A DNA stretch of 6,954 bases from Beijerinckiaceae bacterium (GCA_022702195.1 JAKONB010000397.1:1-6954), one strand, 5' to 3'. Shown: positions 1-5,698, counted from the stretch's first letter. A program made the numbers and translations. The notes: generated by a model not told the origin, from the sequence alone.

Positions 1-1937
1 AGAACGGCATCCTCACCGCCACCGGCAACGTGCTCGCCAACGACACCGACCCCGAGAACAACCCGCTCACCGTCACGGCGGTGAATGGGCTCGCCGCGGC
101 GGTGGGCGCGAAGCTCCTCGGCACCTACGGGTCCCTCACCCTCGGGGCGAACGGCCAATACACCTACGCGCTGGCCAACACCCAGGCCAATGTCCAGGCC
201 CTCACCGCCGGCCAGATCGTGACCGACGTGTTCCGCACCACCGTATCGGACGGGTTCAGCCACACCACATCCGTCACCGCCACCAACCTGCTGGCGCAAT
301 CGGAGGCCTTCGACAGCTGGGCCTCCTTCACCGCGACCGGCACCGCCCCGGTGGTGGCCGCCAATGTCGGCGCCAATCCGGTGGGGAGCGGCAGCACCGT
401 CGACCGAGTCACGCTCACCGGCGCGAGCAGCGGCCTCTACGTGGCGCAGGCCTTCTCGGGCCAGAACACCTTCAGCGTCTGGGCCAAGCTGGTCAGCGGC
501 GACGGCCATTTCAGCTTCAACTATTATGACGGCGGCACCGATCACCTGCAGACGGCCGCCGCCACCAGCACCTGGCAGAAATACACCTTCACCTTCACGG
601 GCAACGGCTCCGCGGCCGGCAACATCGCCCTGCTGCACAGCGACAGCCAGCCCGGCACGGGGGTGTTCGAGTTCTTCGGGGCGCAGGTCAATGCCGGCGC
701 CACGGCGGGTCCGTACTTCGCCACCACCGGCACCGCCGGCTCGGGCACCGTCCAGGTTCCGACGGTGGCGAGCGCCGACCTGACGGTCTCGATCACCGGG
801 GCGGACAATCCGGCCGCCCCGCCCCTCTCCTTTGCGGGGAGCACCACCGGCGTCGTGGTGAACCTCGCCACCGACACCTGGAGCAACCCGCTCAAGATCA
901 TGCCGCTGGGCGATTCCATCACCTACGGCTGGCGCCAGAGCGACTTCTCCGTGACCGACGGCCTCGCCAACGGCTACCGCGCGCCGCTCTGGTACGACTT
1001 CGTCAACAGGAACGCCCTGGTCGATCTGGTGGGATCACAGAATACCGGCTCGGGCTTCTCGCTCGACCAGGATCATGCGGGGTTTCCGGGCTACAGGACC
1101 GACCAGATCGCGGCCCTGCTCCCGAACCTGATGGCCACCCAGCATCCCGATGCGGTGCTGCTGCTGGCGGGCATCAACGACATCTTCCAGCAGGGGAATG
1201 CCGCCACGGCCAACGTGAAGGCCAACGTGCAATCCATGCTGTCGACGATCTACACGAGCAACCCGAATGCCACCGTCTACGTCGCCGAGTTGCTGGTGAA
1301 TCCCACGATCGACCAAACCATCGTCGACAACACCAATGCGGCGTTGCTGTCGGTGGTCCAGCAATCGAAGGCCGCCGGGCACAAGACCGTCTGGGTCGAT
1401 ACCAGCACGATCACGCCGTCCGATCTCTATGACGGCACGCATCCCACCGAGGCCGGCTACGCCAAGCTCGGCGACCTCTATTACAACGCGATCCTGGCCA
1501 ATCAGCCCCTCGTCGCCGGGACGCCGGGGGGCACCAACCACGCCATCAACGCCAACACGGTGGCGGTGACCGGCAGCCAGGCCAACGACCTGCTGGTGGG
1601 CGATTCCCGCGCCAATTTCCTCTCGGGCGGCGCCGGCAACGACCGTCTCGTGGGGGCCGGCGGCGACGACGTGCTGACCGGCGGCGCGGGCCAGGACCAG
1701 TTCGTGTTCTCGAAGCTCGCCGGCAACACCATCATCACCGATTTCTCGCAGGCCGAGCACGACGTGCTGGTGCTTCAGCAGATTCCCGGGCTGACCTCCT
1801 TCGCGCTCGTGGCCCCGCACATCACCGAGGGGGTCGGGCAGACGGTGATCGACCTCTCCACCACGGGCGTGAAGGAGACCATCACGCTCGCCGGCTTCAC
1901 CGGCCACCTCCTGGCCAGTGATTTTCTCTTCGCATGA
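1..1937 (+). CDS. RTX-type secreted protein with VCBS repeat and CE3-like SGNH esterase domain (5' end outside window)
   Basis: The reading frame is open from base 3 (first codons N-G-I-L-T-A-T-G-N) to the TGA at 1935-1937. The GTG at 30 is therefore internal, and the start lies upstream. Domains in order: a VCBS/cadherin-like repeat (LANDTDPENNPLTVTAVNG, then VSDGF near 243-254); a jelly-roll-like insert (about 285-770); the repeat's closing strand ADLTVSITG; an SGNH hydrolase domain (about 894-1500); glycine/aspartate-rich nonapeptides (about 1572-1706); and a C-terminal tail ending ASDFLFA. The SGNH catalytic blocks are visible: GDS with Ser at 915-917, GIND at 1170-1181 and D-G-T-H with Asp at 1431-1433 and His at 1440-1442. 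The spacing plus GSQNTG and DQDHAGFPGYRTDQI resemble CE3 acetyl-xylan esterases. Known for such proteins: type I secretion with calcium-dependent folding outside the cell. Inferred role: deacetylation of an extracellular polysaccharide. The exact substrate is unknown, and no ABC/HlyD transporter genes are in the window. Confidence 0.9.
   Translation, partial: NGILTATGNVLANDTDPENNPLTVTAVNGLAAAVGAKLLGTYGSLTLGANGQYTYALANTQANVQALTAGQIVTDVFRTTVSDGFSHTTSVTATNLLAQSEAFDSWASFTATGTAPVVAANVGANPVGSGSTVDRVTLTGASSGLYVAQAFSGQNTFSVWAKLVSGDGHFSFNYYDGGTDHLQTAAATSTWQKYTFTFTGNGSAAGNIALLHSDSQPGTGVFEFFGAQVNAGATAGPYFATTGTAGSGTVQVPTVASADLTVSITGADNPAAPPLSFAGSTTGVVVNLATDTWSNPLKIMPLGDSITYGWRQSDFSVTDGLANGYRAPLWYDFVNRNALVDLVGSQNTGSGFSLDQDHAGFPGYRTDQIAALLPNLMATQHPDAVLLLAGINDIFQQGNAATANVKANVQSMLSTIYTSNPNATVYVAELLVNPTIDQTIVDNTNAALLSVVQQSKAAGHKTVWVDTSTITPSDLYDGTHPTEAGYAKLGDLYYNAILANQPLVAGTPGGTNHAINANTVAVTGSQANDLLVGDSRANFLSGGAGNDRLVGAGGDDVLTGGAGQDQFVFSKLAGNTIITDFSQAEHDVLVLQQIPGLTSFALVAPHITEGVGQTVIDLSTTGVKETITLAGFTGHLLASDFLFA
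285..770 (+). other. Jelly-roll/CBM-like module inside the VCBS repeat of the RTX protein
   Basis: This protein segment begins NLLAQSEAFDSW and continues with FSVWAKLVSGDG and W-Q-K-Y-T-F-T-F-T. It ends FEFFGAQVNAGATAGPY followed by ATTG. The order 'NLL..SE.FD.W ... FSVWAK ... W..YTFTFT ... GAQ...G..A.PY..TTG' is familiar from beta-sandwich modules found in phage tail and surface proteins, where it is often treated as carbohydrate-binding-like. The flanking sequences, VSDGFSHTTSVTA before and ADLTVSITGADNP after, together read as the two halves of one VCBS repeat end. The module therefore appears inserted rather than merely adjacent. A binding role is inferred from the fold type only. Confidence 0.55.
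1572..1706 (+). repeat. RTX nonapeptide (hemolysin-type Ca2+-binding) repeats in the secreted esterase
   Basis: The encoded segment runs G-S-Q-A-N-D-L-L-V-G, then SGGAGNDRLVG, AGGDDVLTG and GAGQDQFVF. This matches the GGxGxDxUx nonapeptide pattern that forms the calcium-binding parallel beta-roll. There are only about four units, some of them degenerate. They precede a serralysin-like C-terminal domain (N-T-I-I-T-D-F) and the terminal secretion signal. Confidence 0.85.
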
Positions 1938-1966
1938 GGGTGGGATTCGCCCGTCCGCGCGCTGGT

Positions 1967-1999
1967 CCGTCGCCGCGCCGCCCCTGGCGCGCGCGACGG
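1967..1999 (+). terminator. GC-rich hairpin after the RTX esterase gene, possible terminator
   Basis: The arms CCGTCG (1967-1972) and CGACGG (1994-1999) pair. After a small bulge, CGCGCC (1974-1979) pairs with GGCGCG (1986-1991) around a 6-nt loop. The hairpin lies 30 nt past the stop codon. No T-run follows, so intrinsic termination is uncertain. The rest of 1938-2076 shows no gene or clear promoter. Confidence 0.35.
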
Positions 2000-2076
2000 C
2001 GCCCCGGATTCGGATGGGTGATTCGCAGCATCATCGCCGACATCCCGAAGATCCCTGACCTCCTGACGGCCCCAGC

Positions 2077-3510
2077 ATGACGCAGCCCCTCTCCGTATCG
2101 CCGGTCACGCCACCGCTCGGGGCTCCGCTCGCGCGATGGCGCCGTCGAATCACCGCATCGGCGGCCTCCGCCCCCGAGATGACGGCGTTCGTCGCGGCAT
2201 CGATGGCCTTGGCCCTGCTGGTCGGTCTCGGCCTTCTGCTGCGCCTCGGGGGATCGAGCGCCGGCGCGTCCTACAGCTGGTTCCTGACCATGGAGGCCAG
2301 CTACGATTCCTGGGGGCCGATGATCGCGGCCTACGCCCATGCCAAGGAACAGAGCGGCAACCTCTACGACGTTTTTTTCGTCGATCACGTCAAATATCAG
2401 TACCCCCCGGCCGCCCTCGGCGTGATCTGGGGCCTCGACGCCCTGCGAATCACCGGGGTCGCGAATCAGGTGAAAGTCCTGAATCAGGTGACGTGGCTGT
2501 TCGTCCTCCTCACGGTGCCGTTCGCGTTCGGCATCGCCTGGAAGGAAAGCCGTCCCAATCCGCGCCTCGGCCAAACGGCCGAACGGTGGCGCCTCGCGGC
2601 CTGTCTCGTCGTCGGGCTCGCCACCCTGGCCTATTGGCCCGTGATGATGGCGTGGAAGATGGGGCAGATCCAGGCCGTCCTGAACGCGCTCTTCGTCATG
2701 GCGCTGTGTCTCTGGATCGCCGAGCGACGCTTTCTCGCCGGCATCGCCATCGGCCTGATCTGCATCATCAAACCCCAGTTCCTGCTGTTCATGGTCTGGG
2801 GCCTGCTGGTCGACCGGCGGTTTCTCTACGGCCAGATGCTGGTGGCCGCCGTGAGCCTCGGGCTCTCGCTGCTCGTCTTCGGGTTCGCCGCGCATCTCGG
2901 CTACCTGTCGATGCTGAGTTTCATCTCGGCGCACGGCGAGAGCTACGTGCTCAACCAATCCGTGAACGGATTCCTCAACCGCCTCGTCTTTCCGGAGACC
3001 GCCTGGGTCGACCGCGGCCGGATCTGGCCGGACGGTTCGGATTTCCCGGATTACGACGTGCGCGTCTATGCGGGGTCGCTGCTCACCTCGCTGGCGGCGC
3101 TCGGCACCGCCTTCTGGTTCACCTGGAGGCGTGGCGCGACGACGATGACCTTCTGCTTTTCGGCGCTCGCCATGACCATGGCGTCCCCCGTCGCCTGGGA
3201 TCACCATTACGGGATCCTGATCGGCATCTTCGCGGCGGCCTTCGGAGCGCTGATCCGCCTCGGTCTGGCCGATCCGCGCGGCAAGGTCCTCGGGCTCGCC
3301 CTGCTGGTCTGCTTCATCGGGACCGGGGTGCGGTGGATACCCCGCATGGCTGGCCACCCGATCGTCGAGAACCTGCTGCTGTCACACCTTCTGATCGCGG
3401 CTTTGGGAACGCTCGTGCTGCTCTGGCGCGTGCAAGTCTTCGCGGACGCGACCGCGTCGTCGGTGCGAGACGCACCCGCGCGACGGATGGGCGATCTCCA
3501 GGCTGCGTGA
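2077..3510 (+). CDS. GT87-like (DUF2029) polytopic membrane glycosyltransferase
   Basis: This 477-residue, very hydrophobic protein has a cytoplasmic-looking basic N-terminus (ARWRRR, 20-24) and a first membrane segment at about 36-57. A polar loop follows containing SYDSWGPM and KYQYPP (106-111). About eight to ten further membrane segments run to about residue 450. GT87-type landmarks are visible: YPP in the first large loop, MGQIQAVLNAL (195-205), IKPQFLLF (231-238), LNQSVNGFLNRL (292-303) and SPVAWDHHYGIL (370-381). Known family members are GT-C enzymes that transfer mannose or another sugar from a polyprenyl-phosphate donor onto periplasmic glycans or glycolipids. The sugar and acceptor here cannot be read from sequence. 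An in-frame TGA at 2056-2058 makes ATG 2077 the first available ATG, but no Shine-Dalgarno is evident before it. The gene starts 139 nt after the RTX esterase on the same strand and converges with the beta-helix gene. A run of seven T (2372-2378) is unusual for this composition. Confidence 0.85.
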   Translation: MTQPLSVSPVTPPLGAPLARWRRRITASAASAPEMTAFVAASMALALLVGLGLLLRLGGSSAGASYSWFLTMEASYDSWGPMIAAYAHAKEQSGNLYDVFFVDHVKYQYPPAALGVIWGLDALRITGVANQVKVLNQVTWLFVLLTVPFAFGIAWKESRPNPRLGQTAERWRLAACLVVGLATLAYWPVMMAWKMGQIQAVLNALFVMALCLWIAERRFLAGIAIGLICIIKPQFLLFMVWGLLVDRRFLYGQMLVAAVSLGLSLLVFGFAAHLGYLSMLSFISAHGESYVLNQSVNGFLNRLVFPETAWVDRGRIWPDGSDFPDYDVRVYAGSLLTSLAALGTAFWFTWRRGATTMTFCFSALAMTMASPVAWDHHYGILIGIFAAAFGALIRLGLADPRGKVLGLALLVCFIGTGVRWIPRMAGHPIVENLLLSHLLIAALGTLVLLWRVQVFADATASSVRDAPARRMGDLQAA

Positions 3511-3559
3511 GAATCGGGTGCCGAGCGGTTCGATCCTCACCCTGCGACCCGCGACAACG

Positions 3560-3588
3560 CTCCGGCGGACGGAATCCCCCCGCCGGAG
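3560..3588. terminator. Perfect 9-bp hairpin between convergent genes, likely shared terminator
   Basis: CTCCGGCGG (3560-3568) and CCGCCGGAG (3580-3588) are perfect reverse complements with an 11-nt loop. The hairpin sits in the 109-bp gap between the stops of the GT87-like gene (+) and the beta-helix gene (-). Its position suits a bidirectional terminator, although neither side has a clear T-tract. Confidence 0.55.
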
Positions 3589-3619
3589 TCGATCCGTTAC
3601 GTTGGCGGCGAGGCCTGGC

Positions 3620-4807
3620 TCAGGCCCAGAGGAAGTCGTTCGTCAGATGGGCCATCGGGGTCTGACCGGTCACCTGGGTGACGTCGATGGTGCCCTGGTG
3701 GGCCTCGTCCTCGTACCCGCCGCCATAGATGATGTTGGCGGGGTTGGCGGGGTTCTGGTACGAGGAATGGGTGACCACGGTGGTGTCGCTGAGGCCCCAG
3801 ATCAGGGCGTTCGACAGCGGAAGCTCGCCGCGCCCCTGGTCCGTCGCGATGTTGTCGAAGGACCGCGTGAAGTCGAACGTGTTGTTCGATCCGTAATCCG
3901 CGAAGGCGCCGTTGCCCATGTGGATCGCGTCGATGTGGCTGGCGAGGCCGTTGTTCGAGTTCTCGAAGATGACGCCCTGACCGCTCGCCGAGTTGTTGCC
4001 GTCGATCACCCCGTTCGAGACCGTGACGTTGTTGCTCTCGTAGACGGAGATGTTGTCTTCGGTAAACGCGATCTTCGGGTCGTTGTGCACGTAGAAGTTC
4101 GTCAGGGTGCTGTTGTCCGACTTGTCGAACTGGACCAATTGTCCGCGCGGCATCGGCCCGCGCATGTCGTAGCCCTCGATGCCCTCGAGCGTGGTGCCGG
4201 GGGAGTTGAGGACGTAGATGCCCGTCGAGGCGTCGTGGATCGTCGCGCCCGAGACGTTGAGGGACTGCGCCCCGACCGCCTGGATCCCATAATGCTCGGC
4301 ATTCAGTTCGGCGCCCGCCGCCGGAGCGCCGGCATTGAAGATCTCGACGTTCTTGATCGTGTCGTTGGCGCCGGTGACCAGGATGCCCATCCCCTCGGCG
4401 GCGCCACCCGCCCCGTTATAGTGGATGCGGACATCCTCCACGGTGACGTTGTTGGCCTCGATCGTCAGGGCGGTGCCGCTGTCGACGTAGATATCGAGGT
4501 TCTTGAGAACCTCGCCATCGTGGGCGACGACGGGTCCGTCATGCCGCGTCAGCGAAATGGCCTCGCCCGGCGTCGCGGCGACCGGCGTGGTGATGACCGG
4601 CGTCGCGACCGGGCTGGGCGTGTCCACGACCACGGGTGTGGAGGTCGTGGGCGTCGTCACCGGCGCGGTGACCACCGGCTGGCTGCCGCCCTCATCGCTG
4701 GGATCGGTGACGATGGGCGTGCTTGCAACGGGTTCGCTCGCGTCGACGGGGGATGCCCAGTGCGAATGGGAGTGTGCGTGATTCGACGCGTAATGGGAAT
4801 GCCGCAT
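3620..4807 (-). CDS. Right-handed parallel beta-helix protein with His-rich N-terminus, putative exported protein
   Basis: This is a 395-residue protein. Residues 3-16 hold six histidines in an H-S-H / H-A-H-S-H-S-H pattern. Residues 20-80 form a low-complexity Pro/Thr/Val/Ser linker. From about 85 to 355 there are some nine coils of the N-N-x-T-V-x-x-V-x-I type, for example NNVTVEDVRIHYN (119-131), NDTIKNVEIFN (148-158), NNVTVSNGVIDGNN (259-272) and NNTFDFTRSFDN (308-319). They are spaced roughly 23-33 residues apart, as expected for a right-handed beta-helix of the pectate-lyase/NosD fold class. No catalytic residues can be assigned, so it may be a lyase, an epimerase-like enzyme or a pure binding/adhesive protein. 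No Sec signal peptide is visible. The C-terminus MAHLTNDFLWA resembles the end of the RTX protein, suggesting type I secretion (inference). The start is supported by a GAAGGA Shine-Dalgarno. The opposite strand is also open over most of this length, but that frame lacks domain logic. Confidence 0.85.
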   Translation of the reverse strand: MRHSHYASNHAHSHSHWASPVDASEPVASTPIVTDPSDEGGSQPVVTAPVTTPTTSTPVVVDTPSPVATPVITTPVAATPGEAISLTRHDGPVVAHDGEVLKNLDIYVDSGTALTIEANNVTVEDVRIHYNGAGGAAEGMGILVTGANDTIKNVEIFNAGAPAAGAELNAEHYGIQAVGAQSLNVSGATIHDASTGIYVLNSPGTTLEGIEGYDMRGPMPRGQLVQFDKSDNSTLTNFYVHNDPKIAFTEDNISVYESNNVTVSNGVIDGNNSASGQGVIFENSNNGLASHIDAIHMGNGAFADYGSNNTFDFTRSFDNIATDQGRGELPLSNALIWGLSDTTVVTHSSYQNPANPANIIYGGGYEDEAHQGTIDVTQVTGQTPMAHLTNDFLWA

Positions 4808-4813
4808 CCATTT

Positions 4814-4819
4814 TCCTTC
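4814..4819 (-). promoter_or_regulatory. Shine-Dalgarno of the beta-helix gene
   Basis: Reading the minus strand, GAAGGA lies 6 nt before the ATG at 4805-4807. This is good spacing and the clearest ribosome binding site in the window, and it fixes the start that includes the His-rich segment. Confidence 0.75.
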
Positions 4820-4869
4820 GGTTTCGACCCGGCTTTGTCAAAGCGCGAGATTGCTGTGCCCGCCATGCG

Positions 4870-4916
4870 CGAAGCATAGCGAGCGTCCATTCACGCGAGT
4901 GCGTGAATTCGCTTCG
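4870..4916 (-). promoter_or_regulatory. Nested hairpin in the presumed leader of the beta-helix mRNA
   Basis: ATTCACGC (4889-4896) and GCGTGAAT (4901-4908) are perfect 8-bp arms around a 4-nt loop. They are enclosed by CGAAGC (4870-4875) and GCTTCG (4911-4916). The structure lies 60-110 nt before the beta-helix start, inside the transcript expected from the candidate promoter at 4982-5009. It could be a leader structure or a protein-binding operator; the sequence does not decide. Confidence 0.45.
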
Positions 4917-4972
4917 GGCCTCATGACATTGAGCGGCCACGGTATGGTTTCGGCACGATGGGCGATAAATCC

Positions 4973-4990
4973 GGATATAAGATTATATCC
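4973..4990. promoter_or_regulatory. 18-bp palindrome over the candidate -10 box, possible operator
   Basis: GGATATAA (4973-4980) and TTATATCC (4983-4990) are perfect 8-bp arms with a 2-nt centre. The right arm with its neighbouring base contains the minus-strand TATAAT. A dimeric repressor bound here would cover the -10 and the transcription start (inference). Confidence 0.45.
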
Positions 4991-5009
4991 CACCCGACTT
5001 TACTGTCGT
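4982..5009 (-). promoter_or_regulatory. Candidate sigma-70-type promoter for the beta-helix gene
   Basis: On the minus strand the -10 is a perfect TATAAT (complement of 4982-4987). It is preceded at 16 bp by ACGACA (complement of 5004-5009), which matches TTGACA at four of six positions. The predicted start near 4975 gives a leader of roughly 170 nt to the ATG at 4807. It lies in the AT-rich island. Confidence 0.45.
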
Positions 5010-5019
5010 ACCGACCCGG

Positions 5020-5045
5020 AGATATGTACTCGTCTGTACAAATCT
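5020..5045. promoter_or_regulatory. 26-bp inverted repeat upstream of the candidate promoter, possible activator site
   Basis: AGATATGTAC (5020-5029) and GTACAAATCT (5036-5045) are reverse complements at 9 of 10 positions, separated by 6 nt. The core reads TGTAC-N6-GTACA. The centre is about 57 bp upstream of the predicted minus-strand transcription start, a position often used by activators that contact RNA polymerase from upstream. The binding protein is unknown. Confidence 0.5.
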
Positions 5046-5048
5046 ATC

Positions 5049-5229
5049 TGCCAAGACACTCATTTGCTTGACTGTGGGGCCATGCAAATAGATCAATCGT
5101 GTCAGAAATGTGGCTTGGCAGTATTGGGAGACACGGGTTCACGGCGCTTCGAATACGCCGCCGGGGCATCCGTTGGGGCCTGAAAACCCGTCCTTTCGGC
5201 CGGACCGAGCCGCCCGAGGCGGCGTCTTT
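5049..5229 (+). ncRNA. Candidate structured RNA (unrecognised), plus strand
   Basis: Several helices can stack in order. TGCCAAGACAC (5049-5059) pairs with GTGGCTTGGCA (5110-5120) at 10 of 11 positions, enclosing ATTTGC/GCAAAT (5062-5067 with 5084-5089). ACGGGTT plus CA (5133-5141) pairs with TG..AACCCGT (5181-5191, 2-nt bulge), enclosing CGGCG/CGCCG (5142-5146 with 5156-5160). A terminator-like hairpin ends the segment. A poor promoter (TTGACT at 5068-5073, no good -10) would produce only the right half. It matches no RNA family I know. It could also be DNA-level symmetry with no transcript. Confidence 0.25.
5209..5229 (+). terminator. Intrinsic-terminator-like hairpin
   Basis: GCCGCC (5209-5214) pairs perfectly with GGCGGC (5218-5223) across a CGA loop and is followed by GTCTTTCT. 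This is the most terminator-like element in the window on the plus strand. No protein gene precedes it on that strand in the gap, which is why a small RNA upstream is considered. Confidence 0.5.
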
Positions 5230-5478
5230 CTCGGCGCCCGTCGCCCCCTCCTTATCGGGATTCTAAGATGGAAATGCCGGCGATCGCCGATATCTCCACG
5301 CCTGTCGGGGCGCCAAGCTCCGCCAGCCGGCACACGCCCATCCGGGCCGCGCGGCCGCAGCGATGAGGGTGCGGGAGAAACACGCTTTGTCTGATCCCGT
5401 ACTGTGCTTCAACTTGGTCCGACGCGAGACAAACCCATCGGACGTCCGGACCGTGTTGTTGACCGACCCAAACGACGA

Positions 5479-5505
5479 CGCCGAAGGGCGCGAAGCCCTT
5501 CGGCG
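5479..5505. repeat. Perfect 11-bp stem hairpin with 5-nt loop
   Basis: CGCCGAAGGGC (5479-5489) and GCCCTTCGGCG (5495-5505) are perfect reverse complements around GCGAA. There is no T-run on either side. It abuts the repeat cluster on its right and shares the GAAGGGCG and GGCGGAGTTCG strings with it, so it may be part of one REP-like element. Confidence 0.6.
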
Positions 5506-5590
5506 GAGTTCGGGGGGAGCCCCGGAGAGCCCCGGAGCTCAGACGAACTCAGGCTGATCCCATCGGAAGGGCGGAGTTCGTCTGATCCAT
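5502..5590. repeat. REP-like cluster: 12-bp inverted repeat plus short direct repeats
   Basis: TCAGACGAACTC (5539-5550) and GAGTTCGTCTGA (5574-5585) are perfect 12-bp arms with a 23-nt spacer. GGCGGAGTTCG occurs twice in direct orientation (5502-5512 and 5570-5580). AGCCCCGGAG is tandemly duplicated (5518-5537). CTGATCC recurs at about 5391, 5554 and 5582. The pattern suits an intergenic palindromic repeat family; whether it recurs in the genome cannot be seen here. Confidence 0.55.
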
Positions 5591-5660
5591 CAGGGATGAA
5601 ACAGGATGTTGTCCGGGCGCGCCTCACAACATGCCGAGTAAGACGGCCAGGACAACACGT

Positions 5661-5681
5661 TCATCGGCATTCGCCCGATGA
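5661..5681 (-). terminator. Hairpin downstream of the GT1-like gene, possible terminator
   Basis: TCATCGG (5661-5667) and CCGATGA (5675-5681) form a perfect 7-bp stem with a 7-nt loop, 17 nt past the stop codon of the minus-strand gene. The following minus-strand bases (ACGTGTTGTCC) are only mildly T-rich. Confidence 0.45.
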
Positions 5682-5698
5682 CGCAGCGGTGACCGGGA

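Larger units (their letters stand above)
4808..5698. other. 891-bp intergenic region without a convincing protein gene
   Basis: The open frames here have odd composition, no recognisable domain and no good ribosome binding site. The left part (about 4941-5110) is about 46% GC by hand count, far below the flanking genes. It carries a candidate promoter, two strong inverted repeats and a leader hairpin for the beta-helix gene. The middle (5049-5229) can fold as RNA and ends in a terminator-like hairpin. The stretch 5230-5478 shows only short palindromes (5278-5289 and 5345-5356) that are unremarkable at this GC. The right part (5479-5698) has a cluster of hairpin repeats and the probable terminator of the GT1-like gene. 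Confidence 0.7.

Noticed and set aside
1035..1907. Long minus-strand open frame opposite the RTX esterase
   Set aside because: It is a GC-bias shadow: Arg/Gly/Val/His-rich composition, no domain, and fully overlapping a gene with clear catalytic motifs.
1897..3357. 486-residue minus-strand open frame opposite the GT87-like gene
   Set aside because: The charged low-complexity translation has no fold. The plus strand encodes recognisable membrane segments and GT87 motifs.
2136..3665. 509-residue plus-strand frame overlapping the GT87-like gene
   Set aside because: It is an Arg/Pro-rich shadow in another frame. It is longer than the real gene only because stop codons are rare at this GC.
3518..4879. 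453-residue plus-strand frame opposite the beta-helix gene
   Set aside because: It is longer than the chosen gene but is Val/Asp/Arg/Gly-rich and domainless. The minus strand has a Shine-Dalgarno and regular beta-helix coils.
5131..5160. tRNA-like string GGGTTC...TTCGAAT
   Set aside because: No acceptor or anticodon arms can be built around it.
4851..5183. 110-residue plus-strand frame in the AT-rich island
   Set aside because: It has no ribosome binding site or domain, and it crosses the candidate promoter and operator sites.
5268..5366. 32-codon open frame beginning ATG-GAA-ATG
   Set aside because: It has no clear Shine-Dalgarno, and its translation (MEMPAIADISTPVGA...) matches nothing I recognise. 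At this GC such short frames are expected by chance.
5479..5590. Possible CRISPR array
   Set aside because: The repeats are short, unequal and in both orientations, with no regular spacer length.
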